Of a DNA stretch of 31,041 nt, positions 1 through 10,139 are shown piece after piece. Made by a program: the position numbers and the translations under genes. The stretch comes from Hymenochaete sp. R1 (lineage: Eukaryota > Basidiomycota > Agaricomycetes > Hymenochaetales > Hymenochaetaceae), in NCBI GenBank assembly GCA_019400425.1, contig JAFREE010000221.1:1-31041 (forward strand), in the 5' to 3' direction. The notes under the pieces were generated by a model. That model saw only the letters and a list, made by a program, of their open reading frames with translations, did no database searches and had not been told where the DNA came from. The first letter of the stretch is position 1. Every line of letters starts with the position of its first letter.

Positions 1-846
1 CAACAACGAACCCAAGGAAGCCCACAAAGGAGTCAAAAAGAAAGAAAGTAGTTAACGAAGGGAGAAAGATAGGCACGGAGGCGCCAACGCCGAATGTTCG
101 CGAGGCGATTACGTTCGATAACGGATCCGACAAGCAATAAAAAAGGAAAAGAAGAGGCGAGAAAGAGAAAAAGGTGCCCCCGATAATAGGGTGTTCGGGT
201 TATTTTGGGGAGATATGGAGGAAACGGGATCGTGATGCGATGTACAACGCACAGTGCATGAATGCGTGGCCATGTTGAATTTGGGTCGAGAAAAGCGTAG
301 GAGGATGAGTAGGAAAGGCGAGTTGCGAACGTGTAGATGACGATGGTGGTGACGGGATTCGGGAACGGGAACAGGAACGGAGACATCGGATTTTGTTATT
401 TTGTTAGCGAGACAGGCGAAAGGACGATACGAGCGGGTCGGTATGATGTGTACGATGCGGTTCAGCAATATGAAAACGTGCGATAAGATATGAGATACGG
501 GTTATGTTGAAGATGATATTATGTAGGGCGACGATGGCGGTGCCGGCGGAGGATGGCCAAGATCCAGACCGAGACCGGGACGATGTGGTTGACGCGATTG
601 TGCAGTTCAAGATTCGTTTCGTGTACGGCGTAACGATAGGAATCAAGAATCCGACCATCCCATCCGTTGAAAAAAGAGAGCGATAAAAAAGGTGAAAGTA
701 ATGTCAGTAATAAGTTAGGGTGCATCTTGGTGAATGGAAGAGGGATGTGCGGGATCGGGTTCGGATTGGGACAAAATTTCATGTCTTACTCCGGCCTATA
801 TTGGGAATGCCGGGGGTCCTTATACCATCGACATGACAGCCTTTTA

Positions 847-960
847 CGGTGTACCTTACCCGGAGAATTAACCCACCGTGGGAACGTTTTTGGTGTACCT
901 TAGCCGGAGGGTTACCCCCTCCCCCCGTGGGGAAATATTTTCGGTGTACCTTACCCGGAG
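847..960 (+). repeat. Three imperfect tandem copies of a ~45-50 bp GC-rich unit
   Basis: The block CGGTGTACCTTACCCGGAG starts at 847 and again at 942; a near copy (TGGTGTACCTTAGCCGGAG) starts at 891. Spacings are about 45 and 50 bp. The first two blocks are followed by a C-rich then G-rich stretch (CCCACCGTGGG; CCCCCCGTGGGG) that could fold into a hairpin, then a run of T. The repetition is direct sequence evidence. What it belongs to (minisatellite, or the subterminal repeats of a transposable element) is not shown. Confidence 0.7.
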
Positions 961-1117
961 TCGTTTTTTTGGGAGCTTCGGGGGGAGCTTCAGGGGTCCT
1001 GTGAAGGCCCACCGTTTTGCTGTTATGTAATATTAATTAATTTGTATTTTAATATTTATTTATTTGTTTTCTTTAGTGAACGCAGGCCTAGGCAGTCAGG
1101 CTCGGCAGGGGGTGGGG

Positions 1118-1140
1118 TGTGGCACGGGGGGGGGGGGGGA
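1118..1140 (+). repeat. Poly-G tract
   Basis: An almost pure run of G, about 13 uninterrupted, follows a G-rich stretch (GGGGGTGGGGTGTGG). Such runs are slippage-prone and hard to sequence, so the exact length may be unreliable. It may form a G-quadruplex; that is inference. Confidence 0.7.
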
Positions 1141-3949
1141 CAACCGTACATATGGCTTGCCAGCCACGCAGGTCCGATGAATCTGATGTCATCAAGGCAA
1201 TAATCACGCCAAAATATGAGATATTGTCTTACCATTTATGGAAGTAAGACTTACCGAGGCCGGTTAAGCCGACAATCTTGCATTCTAGCAGTATTCCAGC
1301 CCACGCGTGCGCACGCTTGACTCTTGCTTTTTGATTTTAACTTCGGCTACACCGTAGAACATAGCTTTCAAATAAAACCCCTCGCTGACCATCATAACTG
1401 TACCCTGGCCAGTATTCGTATTTTCACATCGGAGAAGAATCGACTTTACGATGCGGGTACTGTAGTAAAAAATTACGCGCTGGCCTGAATTTTCAAATTA
1501 AAATTGAAATCTCAGCGGCGATGCTGTCACCGCATTGCTGGCGCTTAGTTATAAGCCTCGTGGCACCAGTACTAGTCCGCGCAAACGGAGGAGAGGCACA
1601 AAGTCGGAGGAGTTTTCACATCAAAGGGAATTGCAAATTTGATTGGCCAATGGTCATTCTTATCCAAAGTTCGGCAATTTAACCGAAATTCAAAATGAAA
1701 TCAAACTCTATCAAAGCCCATCGACATATAACTCACATTCTCTGACTCTAAGTCTCGCCAGATTGCAGTAAGGAGAATCGGTTCGAAAGCTTCTATGAAA
1801 TGACGTGTGTATGACTGCAAGGCAGATGGATTTGATAGAACATGGAGAATAATGACGATAGAGTATAAATGAGGCGACTGAATATGGACTGAGCTTCGCA
1901 AGACTGCCGCCCACGTTGCATCTTCTCCTAACGCGGATGCAATCTTTAAGATGCCGTAAGTCCGATGCCCAGCGCCAAGGGGATGATTTCAGTCGATCAT
2001 CAATCCATCGAAGCTAATCCATGGACCGTGCCAGTGAGAAAAAGGCCGATGACAACAAAGCGATATTCGTGTCCGCGACCAATTTCAAAGGCAATTCATT
2101 CAGCGACAAGAAAGAACGATGACTGCGATGAAATATAGCGTGCTTCCGGAGCCGGAATCGATAAGCCTTCGCTTCGGTGCTATTAATATTGCAGATGATC
2201 AAATTCAAAGTAAGTGAATAAAGAAATCACGGATGCTTGAGTCCAAAGTATGTTTGTTTCTCGTGACAAGTTTTCACAGCCTCTTGACGATATTCGAGTC
2301 TACTACTTAAGGACGAAGTCTGGACCGGAGTGGATACCGGAGCCAGAAGAAGTGGATGGGCGCGACCCAAACTGAAAGCATCAGCAGAGTTAAACCACAA
2401 ATGCGAGCGACCACAGCTATGTCAATTACTGTCCATAGTGTCCGCAATTGAAAGATAGTCCATGGAATGCACGGTGCGTTGGTTATAAGTCACCGACTTT
2501 CCCTTTCGCGCCGAGTCTCGTAGAGCCCTCCATCTCCTGCCGGCGCGGAGGCCAACTGGTCGAATCCGGCAGAGGGAATGATCAGAGGATCAGCCCCAAC
2601 ATTTCCAAAGCTGGGTATGATTGCTTCGTGACGTGATCTTCGTGATGCTCGTGAGGTCCCTAGGTCATGATTATTTAAACTCCCCATGAGGAAGGAGTGA
2701 GGTGCGCGATGAGGCAGTGAAGAGGTTTAGGGGATAGAGCCCTTGACTCGTTAAGTTGAAAGCCATTGGTGGCATAGAGGTTGATGGTGAAGAGGTTGGA
2801 GGCCTGTAAAACAGGGCTGATACCGGTGAAGAGGGGTTGCCCAGCTGCCAGCTCCAAGACGGTGAAAGTGGGTAAAGTGGCGAAGTGGGTTGAGCGCAAA
2901 TTGCAAAGAATGAATCTGGAGTGCAGGGAAAAGTGTCGGCTCTCCTGCATGATGTCCTGTGGACGTGGCAAGCCACTCCAAGTTACAGGGGATTTACATC
3001 GCTCTGTGCGCGAGCGAAACCTTGAGTCGCGACAGTGAGTGAGCGGGAGAAAGGGCAGGGAGTAGGGCGTGAGAAAGAAGTTAGTGGTGGTAGTGGTAAG
3101 AGGTCAAGGACTCGAAGGAGCGACATGATCACTTCATTCGGGTAGTCCGTACCAGTCACCAGTCCTAACGTCCCTGCTAATTCTCCCATTTACACACCTA
3201 TGCGCAATATTTTATGCGCACTCGTCAGCAGATCGAAGCGCTAGACAGATTGTTGTAGATATATAGGATCGTTCGCATGATGCGCCGTTCTCGTTGTTGG
3301 CAACCCCGACGGGCCGGGATATGTCCAGGTAGGTTTGAGGCATTCTTTTCCTTTCGACAGACCCTTCACGATTAGAGAAGCTCTGACGTCTCATTTAGAA
3401 TTGCTACCAAACGAGACTCATGCATCCTTTCCCTTTATTAGGCCGCCGTCATTCACACCTCAGCTCAGTGGTTTGAAACAAGGGCATCTTCTTTACTATT
3501 CCTTACAAAAAAATCACTACCAACAGTCCCATTTGACCATTAACGCCTTGTACCGATGATGCCCCTAGCAGCTACGGAGAAGATGTGTAATGCGGTGTGA
3601 GCCACATTTCGACTTGAAGTTTTTATCACCCGCTAATAGAATCCATCGTTTTAGCTCAAGGCCATCAAACATGAGCAAGCGAAATGACGCTACATTATTT
3701 TTGATGTGGACTCCAAGTACGAAGACTCGGAGAAGGCGTCACATCGGTTGAATCTTGCTGTGGCGACCAAATCGTCAACAAGCGCGATGAATCTGATGAC
3801 AGTCAGTGAATAATTTTAATTGAAGAGCAATGGGTAGAAATGCTTAAAAGAAGCATTATCGTAGGCCGGCCGGCAGTTCTGAAACACGAATTCTCCAGTG
3901 TTTTGTTTTGTTTTGGGGGAGGGGACAAGGGTAGGGGTAGGGAGAGACC

Positions 3950-5103
3950 GTGACATGCTATCGTCGACAGCACGGATCGAACGTCGGCAAAAACCTATAT
4001 TGTACGGTATTCGTTAACCGCCGCGAGGATAAAGCAAGGGTGATCAAGAAACGGAAAAAGAAAAGTATGTTCGAGTTCATGCAGCAGGGCAGTGAAGTCA
4101 AATGTATGAGATCTTTAGCCGATCGATCTGTCCCCGTCGAAGGCAAGAATGGAATATTGGTGAGTCAAATTATCATTGTCTCTTTTAGTTTGGAAGTTTC
4201 CCTCTCGGCGCAGGTTCGTAACGAGCTCGACACCGCGAATCGCAGGTTCGCTCTTTCTCCGAGTGGAGACGACAGCGGCCACCTAAAAGGGCGCTTCCTA
4301 TGAGAGCCTAAGCCTGAAAAGGCTACTTTTAGACAAATGCAGCAGTCTTATCGACGCATTTGCAATGACAGAATTTCCGTTCCTTCGCTTTGCTCTGCAT
4401 AAGCCTAGGAATTGCTGCCGTTGTAAACACGAGGCTTGGGACGTAGTTGTTAGGGGCGCGGTGACAGATCGCGGAACAACACCGCTGAACGTTCAATTCG
4501 TGAAATCAGACCTGGATACGCTCATTTCGAGAATCCAAGTCAGATGGGGGGAATTGCTTGAGGTATGGCCATCGCTGTGTATTTCATTCAAATTATAATA
4601 CAGACGCAGATAGTAAGTACGATGCCCTTTTTATTCTTTCTTCCTGATCATTCTCTAGGGTCGGCATCGAAGCATATAATGTGTTTCGACCGCCTCACAA
4701 AAGAAAGAAGTACTCTTATCCCCCAAGACTACCGCCAGTGGTCGTGCGCGCTGCTCGAAATTTTCAACAGTAAAAGTGAGTGACTTTCTCACTTTCCAAT
4801 CTGTATGGCTCATTGTCCAGCGGTCTAGGTCACGCTGAACGTTAATCAATGTCCTCTCGGCGTAGAGGCCTTGATCTTGAAAGAGGGACGCCGGGAGAAA
4901 GCAGGTTCAACCCAGAAACCACCGAGGCGACCCTTCGACTCCGACTAGTGGTTCTACAGATGTCGATGTGTGCAACTGCGGCTATCATTTTGTGTGTGGC
5001 CCTCAGCGCTCTGAGCGTTGACAACTGTGAAAGGATGGGGTTGGCCGCCATAGTGGCTCTCGTTAGCGTCGTTGGCGTTTGCCTGCTGAAGTTTTGGTTG
5101 TGA
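3950..5103 (+). CDS. Tentative hypothetical gene with C-terminal hydrophobic pair
   Basis: Not recognised. A first open stretch (about 3950-4159) is rich in Lys/Arg (KKRKKKS) and ends at a good donor (GTGAGT after codons NGIL). Further coding-like stretches lie at about 4300-4564 and 4660-4778; the latter ends at another GTGAGT donor. The last stretch, ending in a TGA at 5101-5103, encodes two hydrophobic segments of about 15-20 residues (one beginning CATAAIILCVAL, one beginning GLAAIVALVSVV) separated by a short polar loop, and finishes KFWL. That is the architecture of a membrane-anchored tail. The joins between the internal stretches could not be fixed in one frame, so the model may be wrong or the gene may be broken. 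No function is proposed. Confidence 0.3.
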
Positions 5104-6805
5104 AAAAGACTGTAAGTCCTGAGCATCCTTTGTTTCCTCAAATTGACGCTCTATGTATTTATATTTTAAGAAGCGCACATCTCTTAAACCGACCGTGACA
5201 GCGCCGCCGTACGATTCTGACCAACAATGTTTGTCTTTGAAACGTAGCCATAGCCAAGACCGATTTCCAAGTCACTTTCGTTATTCTCGTTTGGGTTTAG
5301 ACACTGTCTCCCTACCTTTCCTTTGTAGCTGGTACGAAGACCTGTTGGTGGGATTTTGCTTTCTGTTCGTTTTCTAGTCTGCAAATGTTATTATTCGACA
5401 AAGTATAACTTGAACATGCGAGTGCTTCAACCCTGATGTCGTCGGTGCCTTTTGATTTAGCCAATTTGACGCTGCTGTCCATAGAGTCGTAGTGCAGTGC
5501 CTATTAGAAGTCTTTACCTTGGGTTATATTTGGCAGGGTGTAACAGCACCTTTTATCACCATAAATGAACGTGCGATGTTGAATTCATTCCCATACACCA
5601 TTATAATATAGGCTTTGGAGAAACATATATCTTCTTATCAAATATTATAAGCTATCACATCAAAATGAAACGATATTACATTGTAATTAAATCATGAGGA
5701 AGTCAAGTTGTCGTATGTTATTAAAGTGAGTAAACTTTGCGGTGTTCCTTTTGACCCCTACAAGCTACCCATCGAGAGCGACATGTCTGTCCAGCGATGT
5801 CAAGCGTTCATAAGCCATCATAAATAGTCAGGAGTGTGGCCCATAAGTTTGCCAGCTGCGACAAGTTGTTAAATATGATCGGAAGTGAAAGAAAAGTCAG
5901 GAATGCGACTCACTTTGAATATGCGGCAGAACCGCCCCGACTACGTCAGAGTCCAATGTAGTAAGCCGGCTAGATTTTGGATGGTTAAGACCGCCAGCCG
6001 GCATACTTTGACGACACATCTAAGTCTTCGGGATCATCCTCGCGCTTCTCCATGACGCGGGCAAAGGTGGACCTTTGAAAACGGTGACAGGTTAGCCTCT
6101 ATCCTGAACTGATGTGCAGAGATGATTTCTCGAGATTATAAATGTATGCGCGAAACGGTTTGGTGGCGATTGATTGCAAGAGCAGAATGCCGATATATTT
6201 CACAGGAGGGTTTTCAGCCAGAGGTGCCGTCCAGAGGTGTTGTCAACGATGTGACAGTTAATGTAGGGTGCCCATTTCCATCTTGATCTTGGAAGTTGGG
6301 AGGCAGAGTGTGAAGAGCGGGTGGTAGGAGGCGAAGAGAGCGAAGAGGGGGAGAATGCGGGGGTTCTAAGTCGAGAGGTGTTGGGATGGTGATTGAAGAA
6401 GGGTTTGAGGTTTGAAAACAAAAGGAGTGCCTCGAGTTACTTTTTGTTACGTGCTTGGGCGAGCGAGGGACCTCGGACGCAGATAACGCCCTATGAAGGG
6501 TCCCTTGCTTTCGCATGCAGGGTAGTAGCTGATGTTAACTTCTTTGCTCGAATCCTGGCAAAACGGCCTAAGAACGGCTCTGCATCTGCGACAGTCAAAT
6601 TTGACATACTTGAGCTGCGGGAAGACACCACTTCGTCATGTCACAACGCCTGAGACACGGACTAAGTTGTTAAGGTGAACTCTTCGCAATTCACGAAGAG
6701 ATGATGTAGACGGCAATTCAGTGATTTGGACATGGATTTCTGAGTGAATACGTTCGTAATGGGGAAACGGAAGGAGGACAACCAATAGTGCAACTTCATC
6801 GAGAC
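5104..6805. other. Region without a firm gene (5104-6805)
   Basis: About 5540-5730 is distinctly AT-rich with no long open frame. At 6393-6653 (+) there is an 86-codon open frame with a plausible but unrecognised tail, and on the minus strand around 6010-6080 a short coding-like piece (reading FARVMEKREDDPED) ends in a stop. Neither could be extended into a gene with usable splice sites. Otherwise nothing is seen. Confidence 0.45.
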
Positions 6806-7801
6806 TTACAAAAATATAGACGAAAGTCTCTTTGGAGTATCTTTTATCACATCGTCTGGACGAAGGAAGAGTGACTTTATGAAGTCACCAACCTGATCCT
6901 CACCCCTATTCCACATGATAGACAGATATCTCTTGGACCCATTTCCGCCACGACGGGGGGGATTTGCTATTGCAAGATCCTCGTACGGCTCCTTGTTGTT
7001 AATTGACTTACTCGCAAGTGATGCATGAGCACCAAGAGACCAGACGTATGGAGCCTGAGGTTTCTGGATCTGTGTTCGATACATGTCATAGAGCTCATCT
7101 ACCGTCCTATCAAGACCTATTTCCAGATCATGAACGAGGCCTATATCAGAACAGAAATTCGTGACAGTGGAAACGAGTTGCTGCGACAGAGGGTCTATAT
7201 GTCTCTGTTTTTCCTAATAAATAGCTCAAAGTTAGCTAGTACTTATATACATTGTTTATAATTCGTTTCTTACCCCTGGTGCCGGAAGACCTATGGCGAG
7301 AATTCGGATAAGACGAGTTGTTGAAAACCTTTCTTTCACTGTAACTTCTTCTAAAATGCTATCGATTCGTCTTGCAACAGTTCCGAGCCGCGGTGAAGAA
7401 GCCAATGACGATCGATAAGATGAAGAGGTCTGGTCACGAGTTCGAAGGATACTCAATTGTCTATTGCTGTTACTCGGTCCTGTGTCGAGGTCAATGTCTT
7501 CGGTATCTAAAGAAATAGCTTCAAGAGCCCTTTCTCGAGCTCCTCTATATGGCTGTATTCGAGCGACTCTATCTGTTGGCTGAGTGTTTGAGGACAGCTG
7601 ACGATGTTGTACTGAAGTACGACGGTTATGAAGTTGAGGCTGAGTAGAAGGAGGTGGGCGCTGGAAGAGAGCGGCTGGATTAGATGGAATGCCTGTAACC
7701 GGGCCGTAAGAGAACTGCGGAACCTGGTTCAGGGGAGCTGAAGGAAACTGGGGATAGAAAGGAGGATAAACGCTGTAAGGATTGTAGGGGTGACGACTCA
7801 T
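6806..7801 (-). CDS. Hypothetical protein, 311 aa, two exons
   Basis: Not recognised. Exon 1 is complement(7274..7801), 176 codons, starting at an ATG that follows a pyrimidine-rich leader. A 60-nt intron (7214-7273) has donor GTAAGA and acceptor TTATTAG and keeps phase 0. Exon 2 is complement(6806..7213), ending in a stop. Residues 1-60 are Pro/Tyr/Gln-rich (MSRHPYNPYSVYPPFYPQF), likely disordered. Residues 75-135 are Ser/Arg/Asp-rich. From about 140 onward the protein is predicted to be helical (ARRIDSILEEV; VTNFCSDIGLVHDLEIGLD). No membrane segment or signal peptide is evident. A second donor-like GTAAGTC occurs in exon 2 just after the LAS codons near 7017, so the C-terminal third may differ if it is used. 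The gene is convergent with nothing nearby. Confidence 0.6.
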
Positions 7802-7844
7802 AATGTTTTGTCACGAAAAAAGGATTGTCTGAAAAAGCAGAGAC

Positions 7845-7945
7845 GAATGTAATAGACGGAGATGAGTAAATTTTGAAGAGGGAGAGAAGAGAGAGAAAGA
7901 AACGGGATGAAGGTGAAAAGGAAAGCGAAAGCGAAAGCTGCCGCT
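7845..7945 (-). promoter_or_regulatory. Pyrimidine-rich leader upstream of the 311-aa gene
   Basis: Between about 45 and 145 bp upstream of the ATG at complement 7801 the sense strand is almost continuous C/T (the plus strand reads GAGGGAGAGAAGAGAGAG and GAAAGCGAAAGCGAAAGC). CT-rich tracts just upstream of transcription starts are characteristic of filamentous-fungal promoters, which supports the start and strand chosen for that gene. No TATA box was identified. Confidence 0.35.
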
Positions 7946-7989
7946 TTGACGAAATACAGAGATAGGCCAATATAACCGAGTCTTTCGGC

Positions 7990-9005
7990 TCAATGACCAA
8001 TTCTTTTTCTTTTCAATCTCCTTCGGATCTCGTTCCGGAAGCTCTTCACCTTTATCGGTCCTAACAAATCATTGGCAGCATGCCAGATCATGCATGTGTT
8101 TCGCTTATAAACTGACAAGAGAAGCGATGGTGTCGACAGCGTATTCCATGAAAAAATTCCAAATCTCTTTATACCTCATGCCTACCTCATAAGTAGTATG
8201 AAGGTCTTCAGTCCTTATCGTGTCACCATTACCCTTCTGTATTCCGATGAACTATAGATTTGCACAGTGTAAATCATGACGACGGACAAAACAGAAACTA
8301 AAATAAATACTTAATTAAAGAGAACCTTTAGTGATCGGCTTTTTTTGCGAGCCGGCCAAGCTCGCCTAAACAAGCACCAACGATATGGAAGATCTATAGG
8401 CAGAACATAGTTCCTGGTTGACTTCACCAAAGACGAGCGAAAAATGCCAAATCCACGTTTTCTTTATTTCAGTAATACATTCGTGACTGCCTTCACCAAA
8501 TGAATATGAGCCATCAAAAGACAGTTCAAACATTTAGAGATAAAGACCCATACCTTGATCTAGGTAGAAGACGTGCTGTGCAATGAGATCTTTGGCACGG
8601 ATGGGACCAAGGTTCAGTGTTTTACTCGAAGCATTCAGGTCGAAATCTTGCTTGTTGATGGAGATTATGTAATCGGCTGAGTTTTAAACAGACCTTTACA
8701 TAACTTGGCTTTAATGTTCGAAAGTTGGTTTTGAGTCCTCACATCAAGGGTTTCTGTTCTGACAAGCTGGTCAAGTTTGAACATCAATTGTATTGCATGA
8801 GAGAGGAAGAGAAACAAACATGGAGAGAGAGGAGAATCGTTTTCCCGGCCTGTTGATCATACGGAGCCTATCCAATGTTTTCCTTCATCTCTTTTCCCCA
8901 TATGCCTACCAACAATATCCTATTGGGACCTAGCTTGTGAAATGGGAGATGAGGTAAGAAGAAGCAACAGAAGCTAACACGAAGCCTAGACTGACCAGTG
9001 ACTCC
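7990..9005. other. Intergenic region (7990-9005), no gene seen
   Basis: Moderately AT-rich with frequent stops in all frames. No open frame reaches 60 codons and no RNA gene is apparent. It separates the 5' end of the minus-strand 311-aa gene from the 3' end of the minus-strand integrase relic. Confidence 0.5.
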
Positions 9006-9011
9006 CAGGCT

Positions 9012-10090
9012 TTAAAAAACAAGAGGGTGCATGATTCGGGCTGTAGTTAAAGCTGCAGACCAAGTTGCAATGATAGATACAAGGTCATGTCTGCCTCGGA
9101 ACTGTAGGACGGCATTATCGAGTCTGACCACCTCATGACCAAGCAGCACTGAAGCTGGACCTTCCACAGGAACATGGTTGAGGCGAGATCTCGGTGGTTG
9201 CCCTCTCGATCCAATCCAGGAGGTTAGCTCTTCCTCGGCCCTTGGTCTCAATCGTTCCGGGATATCTTCCCAGTCGAGTCCAAAAGCTACTTTCTCTTCC
9301 TCAGAGAGCGAAAGAACCGGTGTCTGAATAGGAAAAGGCTGGCGGTCAGGGGCTAATGGATCTCCTCGAATCCCTTGCTCAGCCAAACCGACAGTATATA
9401 GTTCATTCGGCTTTGCGTTCCGAATGCCCACAAGCTCCATGGTATGATTGTTCCACTGAGCTGCCCAACGAGACAGGTCAGCATTGACGGTATCGAGAAA
9501 GATGAAATGCAGCAGCCAACGGTGTGAAAGATTGTTGGCATCGAGTTCAAAGTGGGCTTCGAGTCGAAGGAATGCGTCCTTCCAGTGCTTCCCAACGTGT
9601 TTCGTGATGAATCTCCACATCAGTTCGATTCGTGTGTTATGAATGGACCTAGCTTCTAGTTAGCATAAACCAAAAGGGAAGGACGTGATATGCACACTCA
9701 CCGACCCCAGATATAAACCCGAACTTCCAATCCTCGGAAGGCATCCAGCTATACGGCGACCCTGGTGTTCTTTGTGCCGTGGTCTCCTCGAATGCGCTCT
9801 GGTACTCCGAACATCTGGCATGAGTCCAAGGACAGATTGAGCACAGAGTCTGCCCTATTGTTGTCTGACGCTCGAAGGCCGACAATGAGCCGAGAGAATC
9901 CGTCGACAAAACCATGTATGACGATCCCCCATCGGATAAGTCCTACAGTAAGAGTAAGCCCGGTATGCAGATTAACGAGCAAAACGGAGTTCAGGCTCAC
10001 CGTGTTGCCCATCGTGGTGCCACAGACTGTTCGGTCCTGGTACATTGTATGGTCTCCGTGGTATCCTGCGCGCTCCAAAAGTCTGCTTAG
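9012..10090 (-). pseudogene. Basidiomycete DDE integrase/transposase, 5'-truncated with an amber stop
   Basis: Three exons read on the minus strand: about 10001-10090, 9702-9942 and 9012-9648, with introns 9943-10000 (58 nt, GTGAGC...TAG) and 9649-9701 (53 nt, GTGAGT...TAG, with a GCTAAC branch site). The spliced product gives the family signature in order: PNSLWHHDGQHG, WGIVIHGFVDGFSRL, VPERIRGDHGTKN, YIWGRSIHNTRIELMW, then a helical C-terminal domain. The presumed catalytic residues are all encoded: Asp at 10011-10013, Asp at 9782-9784, Glu at 9624-9626. A TAG at 9749-9751 interrupts the frame just after RVAV, where I recall relatives having Trp. The N-terminal domain expected upstream of the first Asp is missing: homology stops near 10090, about 50 bp from the ATG of the divergent TET/JBP gene. 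It is a retroviral-integrase-fold family member known from many mushroom genomes. I judge it a relic. Confidence 0.85.
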
Positions 10091-10139
10091 CTTACGTGTA
10101 TTCGGTCCACCCAGCAAAACTGCCTTTAACATTTCGACT

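Larger units (their letters stand above)
1..3940. other. Region without a supportable gene (1-3940)
   Basis: Open frames of 60-120 codons occur on both strands, but they overlap in several frames at once, have no recognisable motif and cannot be joined through convincing splice sites. The first 1 kb is purine-rich on the plus strand, so its minus-strand frames read as Ser/Pro/Phe-rich low-complexity peptides. From 2670 to 2980 three minus-strand frames are open together, which reflects base composition more than coding. The region holds the GC-rich direct repeats at 847-960, a poly-G run near 1127-1139, and a 7-bp inverted repeat (GTCTTAC...GTAAGAC) around 1226-1250. It could be intergenic DNA or a strongly decayed mobile element. 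Confidence 0.5.

Noticed and set aside
33..782. Several minus-strand open frames of 84-119 codons rich in Phe/Ser/Pro
   Set aside because: They overlap in all three frames, lack motifs and reflect a purine-rich plus strand.
1220..1330. Possible structured RNA around the GTCTTAC/GTAAGAC inverted repeat and CGGTTAAGCCG
   Set aside because: Stems are short, and no tRNA, snRNA or other known RNA signature (boxes, anticodon arm, TPsiC) was found.
2671..2981. Three fully overlapping minus-strand frames of 76-101 codons
   Set aside because: All three frames being open at once indicates base composition; none shows conservation-like motifs or splice partners.
6010..6250. Possible small minus-strand gene reading PPVKYIGILLLQS and STFARVMEKREDDPED
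   Set aside because: Coding-like, but the two pieces could not be joined in phase with any splice site and no start codon was found.
9765..10139. Plus-strand open frame upstream of the TET/JBP ATG
   Set aside because: It is antisense to integrase exons whose minus-strand reading shows clear family motifs; only the part from the ATG at 10140 was kept as coding.
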